Assembly (NCBI RefSeq): GCF_018069895.1
Contig: NZ_JAGQDH010000006.1
Span: 124,001 to 188,000, forward strand
Reading direction: 5' to 3'
DNA: 64,000 nt
Source of the DNA: Roseovarius autotrophicus
GTDB lineage: Bacteria > Pseudomonadota > Alphaproteobacteria > Rhodobacterales > Rhodobacteraceae
Every line of letters starts with the position of its first letter. Position 1 is the first letter of the stretch. The position numbers were made by a program, and so were the translations under genes. The notes below the pieces were generated by a model. The model searched no databases. It had not been told where the DNA came from and saw nothing but the letters and a program-made list of their open reading frames with translations. This document shows positions 1 to 7,945 of the stretch, one piece after another.

Positions 1-545
1 ACCGTTATCCGGGCGGCAGACGTGCCGGCCGCGATCAGTTCCCGCGCGACGGCCATCGCCCGTTCCTGGCTGAGCTGGTTGTTGTAGGCCGCCGAGCCGA
101 CATTGTCCGTGTGGCCGATCACCCGGACCGTCGAGTTCGGATGCTGCCGCAGGCTTTCAGACACAGCGCGCAGTGCGGGGCGGAATCCGGGATCGACCAC
201 TGACGATGCGGTGCGGAAAGTCACCGATTCCGGCAGGATGACCCGCAACTGCGAGCCTGTGTTGGTTACATCAGCCCCAGTGCCTGCCAGAGATCGGCGC
301 AGTTCCCGCTCCTGCGCGGCCATCTGCGCTCCGATCGCGCCACCAACGGCCGCCCCGATGGCGCCACCGATCACAGTTGCCTTGGTGTCGCCGCCGATCA
401 CCTGTCCTGCCGCCGCGCCTGTCAAGCCGCCGATGATCGCGCCAGTGCCGGTCTGATTGCTTGTTCCGTCAGTGTTCGTACACCCCACAAGTGCCAGCGA
501 TGCCGCCGTGACAGCGATCGCAATCGTTCTTCCCCGGCTGCCCAT
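1..545 (-). CDS. OmpA-family outer-membrane lipoprotein, 3' end outside window
   Basis: The translated minus strand starts at ATG 545 and runs off the left edge. Residues 1-21 form a lipoprotein signal ending in the lipobox LVGC. A Gly/Ala-rich glycine-zipper stretch follows (about residues 35-72, GGLTGAAAG and GGAIGAAVGGAIGAQ), then the start of an OmpA C-terminal peptidoglycan-binding domain with the characteristic HTDNVGS and the NNQLSQERA helix. The family anchors the outer membrane to peptidoglycan. The catalogue of residues after about 181 is missing because the gene is cut by the window edge. The neighbour at 1003 is separated by more than 450 bases, so it is probably monocistronic. 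The start was chosen because it gives a complete lipoprotein signal. Confidence 0.85.
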   Translation of the reverse strand, partial: MGSRGRTIAIAVTAASLALVGCTNTDGTSNQTGTGAIIGGLTGAAAGQVIGGDTKATVIGGAIGAAVGGAIGAQMAAQERELRRSLAGTGADVTNTGSQLRVILPESVTFRTASSVVDPGFRPALRAVSESLRQHPNSTVRVIGHTDNVGSAAYNNQLSQERAMAVARELIAAGTSAARIT

Positions 546-1002
546 CCTGCATGTCCTTTCTTGGGGCGCACCCGCAATGCAAAAGCCATGCGGTCCCCCG
601 AATGAAACAGACAATGGCAGGAATACCCATGGGACATGCTGATCTGTGTCAGCCCGATGTTGGTTCGAACGACCTGCCTGGTCATGGCAAGATTGAACCG
701 GATCGTCAGCGAGCTGCGGCGCATCAGCGCGTCATTGCTTCTGGGCCAGATGCGGGTCTTGCAGGTCTGGGGTGTCGGTCTGCTCATGCCCTCCAGCCAT
801 AACGGCGCAGCCACGAGACGAACCACTCAGCCCATCTTACCAACAGCGCCGGTGTGAGGCATCTCCGTAGCCCTCCGAGCGTCCGTTCCTGCAGGAATGC
901 CGCATGTGCATTGCCGCACCGGCATCAGTCCGCGTTCCGCCCGCCATGTGCGGGAAATATCAACGCCGGCAGGGCCGATGGCCGCCGCAGTTGCAATCGT
1001 CC
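546..1002. other. intergenic stretch without a convincing gene
   Basis: This stretch separates the patatin gene and the OmpA lipoprotein gene, both on the minus strand. A plus-strand open frame of about 73 codons (636-857) has no recognisable domain or ribosome binding site. I see no RNA gene or strong hairpin. It should contain the promoter of the OmpA gene. Confidence 0.5.
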
Positions 1003-2046
1003 TTAACCCTGGTGCTGGGCGCCGATTCCCTGGAACATCTCGCGCAGATCGACGGTCGATCGCTCTCCGATGGCCGCGAAGTTCTCGTCCAGCCAGCGCG
1101 TGGCGGTCTCCCGGCCCATATCGCGCAGCATGGTCAGGAAATCCCATTCCACATTCATCTTGGACGAAGCGCCCAGCGGCTTCAGTTCGGCCTGGTTCTC
1201 TATGACATGCACCCGCACCTGCCGATAATCCTCGGCCGAGAGCTTGCCCTGGCAGATCAGCCGGTCGACGAAATCGATCGCACGCAGTTCTTTAAGCAGG
1301 CTGCCATTGAAGCTGATCTCGTTCATCCGGTTCTGGATGTCTTGCGGTGTCTTCGGCGCGCCCTTTCGCTCGATCGGGTTGACCTGGATCACCACTATGT
1401 CGTCGGTGCCGGTTTCGCCATGAAACGGAAACAGCGACGGATTGCCCATGTAACCGCCATCCCAGTAGGGCACGCCGTCGATTTCGACCGCCTGGTAGAG
1501 ATGCGGCAGGCAGGCCGAAGCCATCACCATGTCCAGCGTCAGCGCCTCGCGCGGAAAGACCTTGACCTTGCCGCTCTCCACATTGGTGGCCGAGATGTAG
1601 AGCTTGAAGGCGGTGCATCGGCGCACCCTGTCGAAGTCTATGCTCTCCTCCACCAGATCGCGCAGCGGATTGCTGTTCATCGGGTTGATCTGATAGGGCG
1701 AGGCGATCCGCGACAGCGCGTCCATGGCGTGATAGATGGGGTTATTCTCCAGCCCCCAGTTGCCGGTCAGCTTGTCATAGGGCGTGCGCTTCAGCGGGCT
1801 GTTCCTCGCGCCGTCGCTCATGCAGCGCCAGAAGTGATCGAGCGCCGCGCGCCCGCCCTCGGGACCGTCACGGGTGAAGCCATCCGCCAACGCCACCGCG
1901 TTCATCGCGCCAGCCGAGGTACCCGATACCCCGGCGATCTGCAGCCGCCCGTCTTCGAGAATGCGGTCCAGAACCCCCCAGGTGAAGGCGCCATGCGCAC
2001 CGCCCCCCTGCAGGGCGAGATTGACGAGTTTGGTCTTCGGCGCCAT
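1003..2046 (-). CDS. patatin-like phospholipase family protein
   Basis: This 347-residue protein is a Ser/Asp-dyad lipid acyl hydrolase of the patatin family. Visible motifs are the oxyanion-hole loop GGGAHG (residues 14-19), the nucleophile elbow GTSAG (Ser44) and the catalytic Asp in WDGGY (Asp196). No signal peptide is seen, so it is probably cytoplasmic. It is the last gene of a minus-strand operon after 3-hydroxybutyrate dehydrogenase and acetoacetate decarboxylase, 45 bases downstream of the latter. From that context I infer a role linked to polyhydroxybutyrate granules or short hydroxyacyl esters. The substrate cannot be read from the sequence, and phospholipase A activity is equally possible. 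Confidence 0.85.
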   Translation of the reverse strand: MAPKTKLVNLALQGGGAHGAFTWGVLDRILEDGRLQIAGVSGTSAGAMNAVALADGFTRDGPEGGRAALDHFWRCMSDGARNSPLKRTPYDKLTGNWGLENNPIYHAMDALSRIASPYQINPMNSNPLRDLVEESIDFDRVRRCTAFKLYISATNVESGKVKVFPREALTLDMVMASACLPHLYQAVEIDGVPYWDGGYMGNPSLFPFHGETGTDDIVVIQVNPIERKGAPKTPQDIQNRMNEISFNGSLLKELRAIDFVDRLICQGKLSAEDYRQVRVHVIENQAELKPLGASSKMNVEWDFLTMLRDMGRETATRWLDENFAAIGERSTVDLREMFQGIGAQHQG

Positions 2047-2091
2047 GCGATTGGTCCTTCTTCGGTTTGGGATGCGCTGACCGCACGGCGC

Positions 2092-2835
2092 TCAGGCCAG
2101 ATAGTCGTGCACGACGCGGCCGTAGGGCAGCGACAGGTCGGCGATGATATGCTGGCCCTCGACGATGCGGCGCACCGGCAGGTCTGCCACCGGCGCATTG
2201 ACATGCGGCACGAGGTGCAGCCGCGCGCGGCCCCGCCAGAAGCCCTTGACGGTGATGTCCGTCATCTCGAACGCGACAAGTTCGGCGATGCGGGGGCCGC
2301 CGGTCACACAGGGGATCAGCTTGAGGTTCACGACCGTTTTTGCAAGCTTGGCCGCGCAGGTGGCGGCATCGTCGCAGGCACTTTCATGCTTGTAAACCAT
2401 GGTGCCCATCGCCACCCGCTGCCCGGCATAGTTGAGCGTGCCGGTGAGCGTGTCCTTTTCCACCCGCAGGGATGGCTCGCCCCAGCGCTTTGGAAAGCCC
2501 CAGATCTCGCGCCCCGCGGTGATCGGCGGCTCGATATCGAGAAACATCATCGCGGTGTAGTTGACCGGCTTGCCATCCAGCGTGCAGGGTATGACGATAC
2601 CTGATTCCTGATAGGCGCCGAAACCGGAGCTGTCGGGCATATCGATCCATTCGTAGACCACGGTGCCGGATCCGTCGGGCTTCAGCGGCTCGGGCACCAT
2701 GGCGCGGATCGCGGCTGGGTCGGTCTCATAGATGATGTTGAAATATTGCCGACCGACAAAGCGGTAGGGGCCGAAAGGATAGCTCGGATTGCCCGGCGGC
2801 ATCCCAGCGAGCGACAGGATCTCGTCCTTGTTCAT
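2092..2835 (-). CDS. adc: acetoacetate decarboxylase
   Basis: This 247-residue protein matches acetoacetate decarboxylase, which converts acetoacetate to acetone and CO2 through a Schiff base. The active-site segment GREIWGFPKRWGE carries the Schiff-base Lys116 preceded by the FP turn, and a basic residue follows (Lys-Arg here, Lys-Lys in the clostridial enzyme). The N-terminal region (YFNIIYETDP...VPEPL) is typical of the family. It lies 25 bases after the 3-hydroxybutyrate dehydrogenase gene and 45 bases before the patatin gene, indicating an operon for ketone-body or PHB-derived C4 metabolism. Some family members act as other beta-keto acid decarboxylases or dehydratase-aldolases, but the neighbouring bdhA supports acetoacetate. 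Confidence 0.88.
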   Translation of the reverse strand: MNKDEILSLAGMPPGNPSYPFGPYRFVGRQYFNIIYETDPAAIRAMVPEPLKPDGSGTVVYEWIDMPDSSGFGAYQESGIVIPCTLDGKPVNYTAMMFLDIEPPITAGREIWGFPKRWGEPSLRVEKDTLTGTLNYAGQRVAMGTMVYKHESACDDAATCAAKLAKTVVNLKLIPCVTGGPRIAELVAFEMTDITVKGFWRGRARLHLVPHVNAPVADLPVRRIVEGQHIIADLSLPYGRVVHDYLA

Positions 2836-2860
2836 GGCGTCGTGTCCTTAATCTGCCGAT

Positions 2861-3631
2861 TCAGTCCATCCGCCAGCCGTGGCTGACCACGATGCTCTGG
2901 CCGGTCAACGCGTTGCTGGGGAAGGTTGCGAGGAACAGCGCGGTATGCGCCACGTCCTCGACGGTGGTGAATTGCTTGTCCACGGTCTCGCCCAGCATCA
3001 CCCTGTTGACGACCTCCTCCTCGGAGAGGCCGAGATCCCTGGCCTGTTCGGGGATCTGCTTCTCCACCAGCGGCGTCTTGACAAAACCGGGGCAGATCAC
3101 GTTGGTGCGAACACCCTTTTCGCCGCCTTCCTTGGCAATGGTCCGCGCCAGCCCCATCAAACCGTGCTTTGCCGCGACATAGGGCGCCTTCAGGGCAGAG
3201 GCTTCCTGCGAGTGGACCGAGCCCATGTAGAGGATCGTGCCTGATCCCTGTTTGTACATATGCGGCAGAACCGCCTTCGAGGTCAGGAAGGCGCCATCGA
3301 GATGGATCGATACCACCTTGCGCCATTCCTCCAAGGTGAACTCCTCGACCCGCTTGACCATCTGGATACCGGCGTTCGACAGCAGAACGTCCACCCGACC
3401 ATGCGCGTCGATCACCTTGTCGACGCCGCGCTGCACGGCGTCCGGTTCAGTGACGTCCATATCGACACCCAAATGCCCCTCACCGAGCGACTTTGCGGCC
3501 GTCTTCGCTGCGTCGACGTTGATATCGGCGATCGCGACCTTGCCGCCTGCGGCCGCAAATTTTTTGGCGATTTCGAAGCCGATGCCGCTGGCACCGCCGG
3601 TAATGATGCAGATCTTACCGTCAAGATTCAT
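2861..3631 (-). CDS. bdhA: 3-hydroxybutyrate dehydrogenase (SDR family)
   Basis: This 256-residue short-chain dehydrogenase has the Rossmann motif TGGASGIG (11-18), the NAG motif (86-88), active-site Ser around 138 and YVAAK (Tyr151, Lys155). The HSQEASALKAPYVAAKHG context is typical of D-3-hydroxybutyrate dehydrogenase, which interconverts 3-hydroxybutyrate and acetoacetate with NAD. It is the first gene of the bdhA-adc-patatin operon. The upstream region contains an AAAAGG ribosome binding site about nine bases before the ATG. Another SDR specificity is possible, but the downstream acetoacetate decarboxylase uses this enzyme's product. Confidence 0.9.
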   Translation of the reverse strand: MNLDGKICIITGGASGIGFEIAKKFAAAGGKVAIADINVDAAKTAAKSLGEGHLGVDMDVTEPDAVQRGVDKVIDAHGRVDVLLSNAGIQMVKRVEEFTLEEWRKVVSIHLDGAFLTSKAVLPHMYKQGSGTILYMGSVHSQEASALKAPYVAAKHGLMGLARTIAKEGGEKGVRTNVICPGFVKTPLVEKQIPEQARDLGLSEEEVVNRVMLGETVDKQFTTVEDVAHTALFLATFPSNALTGQSIVVSHGWRMD

Positions 3632-3938
3632 GGTTGTGTCGCCTTTTCAGGTGTTAGTGGCCTCCGCCGCTTCACAGGGCGAAGAACGACAGGCGTCGGA
3701 TAAAAGCCGCGGCGGCGGCGCTCGGCTCTTCGCCGCAACATCGCCGGTTATTATTCTCAGGCGTCAAATGAATGACTGATAAGCGCGCCGGCAGGCCAAC
3801 CTCTGGCCGTCATGCCCGTCGATCCCGTCAGTGCGCGCCATCGAACGGACGAAACGTCCGTCTCCTCGGCGCAAATGGCGGTCCGGCGCGGTCACTACAA
3901 CGGACCTCAACGGATCGTGAAGCGAGCCGTGGCGCGCC
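3632..3938. other. intergenic region upstream of bdhA
   Basis: No gene is recognised here. The part next to bdhA (3632-3780) must hold its minus-strand promoter; a TTGACG hexamer lies about 130 bases upstream of the start, without a clear -10. Short plus-strand frames around 3770-4030 are low-complexity Arg-rich shadows. Confidence 0.45.
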
Positions 3939-4379
3939 TCAGATCGCCGAGGCAGACCCGCGGCGCAGCAACATGGCGTAGACGCCGCCGAGAACGGCGC
4001 CGAAGACGATGTGCATCACCAGCGTCATGACCGGGGCCATCATGCCAAGCTGCATGCCGAAGAACCCGGTGCCGGCCATCGGCATCATCGTCACCATCAT
4101 GATGAGCCAGGCGCCGATGCCGAAGACGACACCCTTCAGCCAGCGCGCCCCGCCAGGCAGGTGCGGCTCAAGGAGTGCGAAGACGCCGCCCCAGATGATG
4201 GCACCGATCATGAGGTGAACGCCCCAGGCAACAGCCATCGGCACGTCCATCATCATCGCGACCATGCCGATCGGATCCAGCGCGGGCAAAAGGCTCATCG
4301 CCCCCTTCATGAGCATCAGAAGCGAGAGGACGATGGTTGCCGAAAGACCGGCGAGCATTCCCTTTACGATATTCGTCAT
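3939..4379 (-). CDS. DUF6789-like small integral membrane protein
   Basis: The protein has 146 residues when started at ATG 4379, which is preceded by AGGAAA about nine bases upstream. An in-frame upstream ATG would add 13 residues without membrane character. It has four hydrophobic segments rich in Met, Gly and Ala (around residues 8-28, 35-60, 72-95 and 105-135), with patterns such as VAMMMDVPMAVAW and GVVFGIGAWLIMMVTMMPM. This resembles the uncharacterised DUF6789 family of four-helix inner-membrane proteins. The function is unknown. It lies downstream of the entericidin gene on the same strand, 167 bases away, which may reflect a shared envelope-stress context. Confidence 0.7.
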   Translation of the reverse strand: MTNIVKGMLAGLSATIVLSLLMLMKGAMSLLPALDPIGMVAMMMDVPMAVAWGVHLMIGAIIWGGVFALLEPHLPGGARWLKGVVFGIGAWLIMMVTMMPMAGTGFFGMQLGMMAPVMTLVMHIVFGAVLGGVYAMLLRRGSASAI

Positions 4380-4546
4380 GGTTACAGACTTTCCTGGTTG
4401 CCGCCTAACCGACGCCATGAGGGCCCGGGAAACGGCTGGTTCTCCGGCTGTGCGTTGGGTGCCGACAGGGTCTCTGGTCTGTTGATGACCAGCATGTGCC
4501 TTGCGGTTGTCCGGTGTCAGACTCTTCGCTCCGGACCAGTCGAGGG

Positions 4547-4705
4547 TCAGTAGCCCTTGCTCCTCTCGGCCGATCCGGTGACCGCATCCGCCCCGGCGGA
4601 TACGTCCCGTCCGATGCCGGCCGTCGTGTTGCAGGCCTGAAGCAATAAGGATGCCGCGATAGCGAACACCATCAGCGGCATCAGCGCGAGTCTGGGAGTC
4701 TTCAT
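4547..4705 (-). CDS. entericidin A/B family lipoprotein
   Basis: This is a 52-residue protein with a lipoprotein signal (MKTPRLALMPLMVFAIAASLL) ending in the lipobox LLQAC. A short soluble tail with TTAGIGRDVSAGADAV follows, the pattern of the entericidin family, small membrane-active lipoproteins described as antidote/toxin pairs or stress lipoproteins. Only a single copy is present. AGGAGA precedes the chosen ATG by about ten bases; a longer frame to 4750 would spoil the signal peptide. Its specific function here cannot be deduced. Confidence 0.85.
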   Translation of the reverse strand: MKTPRLALMPLMVFAIAASLLLQACNTTAGIGRDVSAGADAVTGSAERSKGY

Positions 4706-4836
4706 GTCATGTTCTCCTGACATCAATATGCTGGCGGCTCTTGTCGCCATCTCTGAAGCGCATGGATAGTCCCTTTCCGCAAAGGCGGCACTTACCTGCG
4801 TCAGCTTTCACCGGGCCAAGCTCTGCCAATTCCGCC

Positions 4837-5163
4837 GGTTGGCCGGAAGTGTCCAACTACATGATGCCCATCGCCTTTCAGGTGGCTATGAACGGTTACG
4901 GGATCAATCTGGACCGCTGGAACAGCCTGTCGGAAGAGGATCAGGGCAAGCTGCAAGCCGCGTTCGACACGTTGATCGAGGAGATCTGGACCTATTCCGA
5001 GGTGTTGTTTGAGGATGCGGTAAACTGGAGCGTGGGCCAGACCACCAAGACGTCGGGCATGATCCTGCTGATCATCGCTGCGGCCTTCACGCTGAATGTC
5101 ACGCTTGCCCTGGGCGGGGTCGCGCGGACGATGACCGAATGGGTCGCGGGCCTTGGGCTTAAC
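4837..5163 (+). pseudogene. remnant of a TRAP transporter: dctP fragment joined in frame to dctM fragment
   Basis: One open frame contains two unrelated pieces. Codons at 4837-5040 read like the C-terminal helices of a DctP-type TRAP binding protein (IAFQVAMNGYGINLDRW, then EEDQGKLQAAFDTLIEEIW). The next codons (5041-5163) read like an internal segment of the large permease DctM (TTKTSGMILLIIAAAF, then MTEWVAGLGLN). A normal operon would have the rest of dctP, all of dctQ and half of dctM between them, so a deletion of roughly 1.3-1.5 kb is inferred. No start, signal peptide or terminus is present. The DctP portion differs clearly from the intact DctP at 6386, so this is a separate, lost transporter. 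Confidence 0.75.
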
Positions 5164-5325
5164 TGCAAGCTTCGGTGGATGTTTACCCTCCGCCAGCCAC
5201 CGGCGATGGTGCTTCGTCCAATGGCTGGCGCTCGTATCGCAGCCGATGGCGCAGAAGGAAGCTGAGCAATTGATGGCACATGAAGCTGACGACGGGAATC
5301 GTGTGTCAGATGGTGAGCCTTCGCG

Positions 5326-6210
5326 TCAGAACTCCGCCCAGATGGCGCTGCCAAGCTCGTCGAGACGTTCAGGAGAACAAAAGAGCGAGATCGTCATCGT
5401 CGCGGTCCAGTCGCGCCCACCAAGCCGCACCAGCGTGCCATCGGCCAGTTCCTGACGGATGGAAAACTCCGGCAGCCACGCCAGCCCCGCCCCGGCCAGC
5501 GTGCGCCGCTTGAGCGCCTCGGCCAACGCATCCATGTAACGCAGGTCAAGCGCGGGGCGGCGGTTGCCGATGGTCTGGTCCACCACGGTGCCAAGGAACG
5601 TGTTGGGGTCATAGCTGAGATAGGGCACCTCGCGCCCTGCCCGCGCGGGCAGCGCCCAACCATGGCGCGCGGCGGCCTCGTGCTGGGCCACGGGGATCAG
5701 GCGTTCCTCGCAGATGTCCTTGCGCTTGAACCTTGTCTCGTCGAGGATCGGGGCCACGTCCTGATGCCGGTAATAAAGCAGGAATTCGCAACCGCCCTCG
5801 CTGAGCAATTGGCAACAGGCGGTCAGGCTGTCGGAGATCACCCGCGTGCGCATCTCGGGGTATTGCCGCTCCAGTTCTGCCATGCGCGGTTGCAGGAAAT
5901 TGACCGAGATCGCGTGCAGCGCCGCAAAGCGTTGAAAGCTGGCATTGCCGCGCGCGCGTTCGCGGATCGCCTGGCGCGTGTCGGTGAGATCGGCCACCGT
6001 CTGTTGCGCCACCGGCAGGAATTGCCGCCCCGCCTCGGACAGTTGCACCGGGTAATTGGCCCGGTCAATGAGCGGCACGCCGATCCAGTTTTCCAACGAG
6101 CGGATGCGGCGGCTGAAGGCCGATTGCGTGATGTTGCGTTCTTCCGCCGCGCGGGTGAAATTCAGCGTGCGCCCGAGACAGACGAAATCGCGCAGCCAGT
6201 TGGTGTCCAT
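5326..6210 (-). CDS. LysR-family regulator, HypT(YjiE)-like
   Basis: This 294-residue LysR-type regulator has an N-terminal winged HTH (residues 2-60, with FTRAAEERNITQSAFSRRI) and a C-terminal effector domain ending in a WLPEFSI/LADGTLVRL segment. It resembles the HypT/QseD subgroup by the opening MDTNWLRDFVCL and by GAGLAWLPE near the C-terminus. It is divergent from the TRAP operon starting at 6386, with 175 bases between, so I infer that it controls dctPQM and the hydrolase. The effector is unknown. The start was chosen at the ATG that directly precedes the HTH; an upstream frame adds 90 implausible residues. Confidence 0.88.
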   Translation of the reverse strand: MDTNWLRDFVCLGRTLNFTRAAEERNITQSAFSRRIRSLENWIGVPLIDRANYPVQLSEAGRQFLPVAQQTVADLTDTRQAIRERARGNASFQRFAALHAISVNFLQPRMAELERQYPEMRTRVISDSLTACCQLLSEGGCEFLLYYRHQDVAPILDETRFKRKDICEERLIPVAQHEAAARHGWALPARAGREVPYLSYDPNTFLGTVVDQTIGNRRPALDLRYMDALAEALKRRTLAGAGLAWLPEFSIRQELADGTLVRLGGRDWTATMTISLFCSPERLDELGSAIWAEF

Positions 6211-6385
6211 GATCGCCCCCTTTGCCGACAGCCTGCGCCAGCCGCCACAATCATGCAAGATCGGAATAGTTTGATGAGATGTTTGAATTGGCCGACTCGT
6301 GGGGGTCTGTCCTAGCATTCCTGTCAACATCAAGGGACGAAGGCCGCATGAACGGTCTCGCCAAACCACCAACAAGGAGAGAGAC

Positions 6386-7375
6386 ATGAAAACTTCCCTG
6401 AAAGGACTGATTGCCACCACAGCCCTTGGGTTGACGGTGGCGGTGCCTGCCGCAGCCCAAACCACCATCCGCCTGTCCACCTATGTCAACGAATCCGACA
6501 TCCGCCATGACGGCTTTGTGCATTTTGCCAATCTGGTCGAGGAAAAGACCGGCGGCAGCGTCAAGGTGCAGATATTTCCCTCGGCCACGCTGCATGGCTG
6601 GTCCGAAGGCGTGGACGCGGTGCAGGGCGGTGTCTCTGACATAAGCTGGATGCCGGCCGATCAGCGTTTGCCCTGCTATCGCGTCACCTCGCTCTATCCG
6701 GCGGCGATTGATCTGGAAAACCAGATCGATCTGGATGCCGCCTATGCCGATCTGGTGCGTGACGAGGCCGCCGCGATCAACCTCGTGCCTGTGTTCAACT
6801 CCAACTATTCCTACGATCAGGAATGGTGGTTCAAGGGCGGGATTGCCGATCTGGGCGATCTTCAGGGCAAGCAGGTGCGCTCGATCGGGCCGCTCGTGAG
6901 CCTGATGATCGAGACATGGGGCGGCGCGCCGGTCTTTGTCGCGCCCAAGGAGGTGTTCCAATCCGCCGAGCGCGGCGTGGTGGACGGGATCAACATGGGT
7001 GTGGCCACCTATTCAAGCTGGAAGCTGTGGGATGTGATGCCCTATATGGTCAATGCCAACCTGTTTTACGGCAATATCCAATACATGATGAACAAGAAGA
7101 AGTTCGACAGCATGTCCGCCGATGAACAGGCCGCCGTGATGGCCGCCGCGCGCGAGACCGAGGAATGGCTCAAGCCGCTCTATGAGGATTGGGTGGATCA
7201 GCGCGTCGGCAATGCGGTGATGAAGGGCGGCGGTGCCGCCGTGTCGATCCCCAAGGCCAAGCGGATGGAACTGATCAACAGCGTGCAAGGCAAGTGGAAC
7301 GAGACCGTGGACGAGGCCTGCGGTCCCGAGCTTGCTGGCAAGGTCCGTGCCCTTTTCGCGCAGCACGCGCCCTGA
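6386..7375 (+). CDS. dctP: TRAP transporter substrate-binding protein (DctP family)
   Basis: The protein is 329 residues long, with a Sec signal peptide (MKTSLKGLIATTALGL, cleaved after AAA around residue 24). The mature part begins TTIRLSTYV and contains the DctP-type hinge elements, for example SPLV-like IGPLVSLMIETWGGAPV and the helix PKEVFQSAERGVVDG. It would bind an organic acid or related solute in the periplasm and hand it to DctQM. AAGGAGAGAG precedes the ATG. It is the first gene of the dctPQM-hydrolase operon, divergent from the LysR gene. The substrate cannot be named from sequence. Confidence 0.92.
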   Translation: MKTSLKGLIATTALGLTVAVPAAAQTTIRLSTYVNESDIRHDGFVHFANLVEEKTGGSVKVQIFPSATLHGWSEGVDAVQGGVSDISWMPADQRLPCYRVTSLYPAAIDLENQIDLDAAYADLVRDEAAAINLVPVFNSNYSYDQEWWFKGGIADLGDLQGKQVRSIGPLVSLMIETWGGAPVFVAPKEVFQSAERGVVDGINMGVATYSSWKLWDVMPYMVNANLFYGNIQYMMNKKKFDSMSADEQAAVMAAARETEEWLKPLYEDWVDQRVGNAVMKGGGAAVSIPKAKRMELINSVQGKWNETVDEACGPELAGKVRALFAQHAP

Positions 7376-7381
7376 TCTGAC

Positions 7382-7412
7382 AGGTGCCGTGGCCCGTGCT
7401 GCGGCACCTTTT
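7382..7412 (+). terminator. hairpin with T-run between dctP and dctQ (partial terminator)
   Basis: A perfect 8-bp stem is formed by AGGTGCCG (7382-7389) and CGGCACCT (7102 is not part; arms are 7382-7389 and 7402-7409). The loop is 12 bases and TTTT ends at 7412. It lies seven bases after the dctP stop and before the dctQ ribosome binding site, so it probably attenuates transcription and protects dctP mRNA, giving more binding protein than permease. Confidence 0.75.
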
Positions 7413-7438
7413 CCATTTCCGGTAAAGGGAGGCTTGCC

Positions 7439-7942
7439 ATGCAACCCGGTCTTGACCGTTTGATCGGCCTTGTGGAACGCGCCGTGGTCTGGCTCGCCGC
7501 CTTGGGGGGCGTCGTGGTGATCGTGCAGATGGTGTGGATCACCTATGGCGTCTTTACCCGCTATGCCCTGCGCGCGCCCGACCGCATGGTGACCGAGGCG
7601 ACGGCGCTGTTGCTGTTTCCGGTGGCCTTCGCGGGCCTTGCCTATGCGATGCGAGAGGATGCCTATCCCAAGGTCACGATGCTGACCGACACGCTGTCGC
7701 CGCTCTGGCGCAAGGTGGCGGCGGTGGTCAATCTCTGTGTGATGCTGGGGGTGGGCCTGTTCTTTTCGCTCGCAGCCGTCAGCGCGACGATCCGCTCGTT
7801 CAACTCGGGGTCTTCGTCGGAAATCCTGCTCTGGCCGCGCTATGCGTTCTGGGCACCGGGGGCGCTGGCGCTGCTGCTGTTCTCTTTATATGCGGGGCTG
7901 CGGCTGATCCGGCTCCTGCGCACCCCGGCACGGGAGGTCTGA
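7439..7942 (+). CDS. dctQ: TRAP transporter small permease (DctQ family)
   Basis: This 167-residue protein has four membrane-spanning segments (about residues 15-38, 52-75, 90-115 and 130-155), the size and layout of DctQ subunits. The segment YGVFTRYALRAPDRMVTEA between helices 1 and 2 is typical of the family. It pairs with DctM in the inner membrane to form the Na+-driven TRAP permease. GGGAGG lies six bases before the ATG. It follows the dctP hairpin and precedes dctM by three bases, so the two are translationally close. Confidence 0.92.
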   Translation: MQPGLDRLIGLVERAVVWLAALGGVVVIVQMVWITYGVFTRYALRAPDRMVTEATALLLFPVAFAGLAYAMREDAYPKVTMLTDTLSPLWRKVAAVVNLCVMLGVGLFFSLAAVSATIRSFNSGSSSEILLWPRYAFWAPGALALLLFSLYAGLRLIRLLRTPAREV

Positions 7943-7945
7943 GCG

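Noticed and set aside
636..857. 73-codon plus-strand frame upstream of the OmpA gene
   Set aside because: No ribosome binding site, no family resemblance and poor coding character.
904..2604. Long plus-strand open frame opposite the patatin and acetoacetate decarboxylase genes
   Set aside because: It is antisense to two well-supported genes with catalytic motifs and has no recognisable domain; GC-rich third positions keep the opposite strand open.
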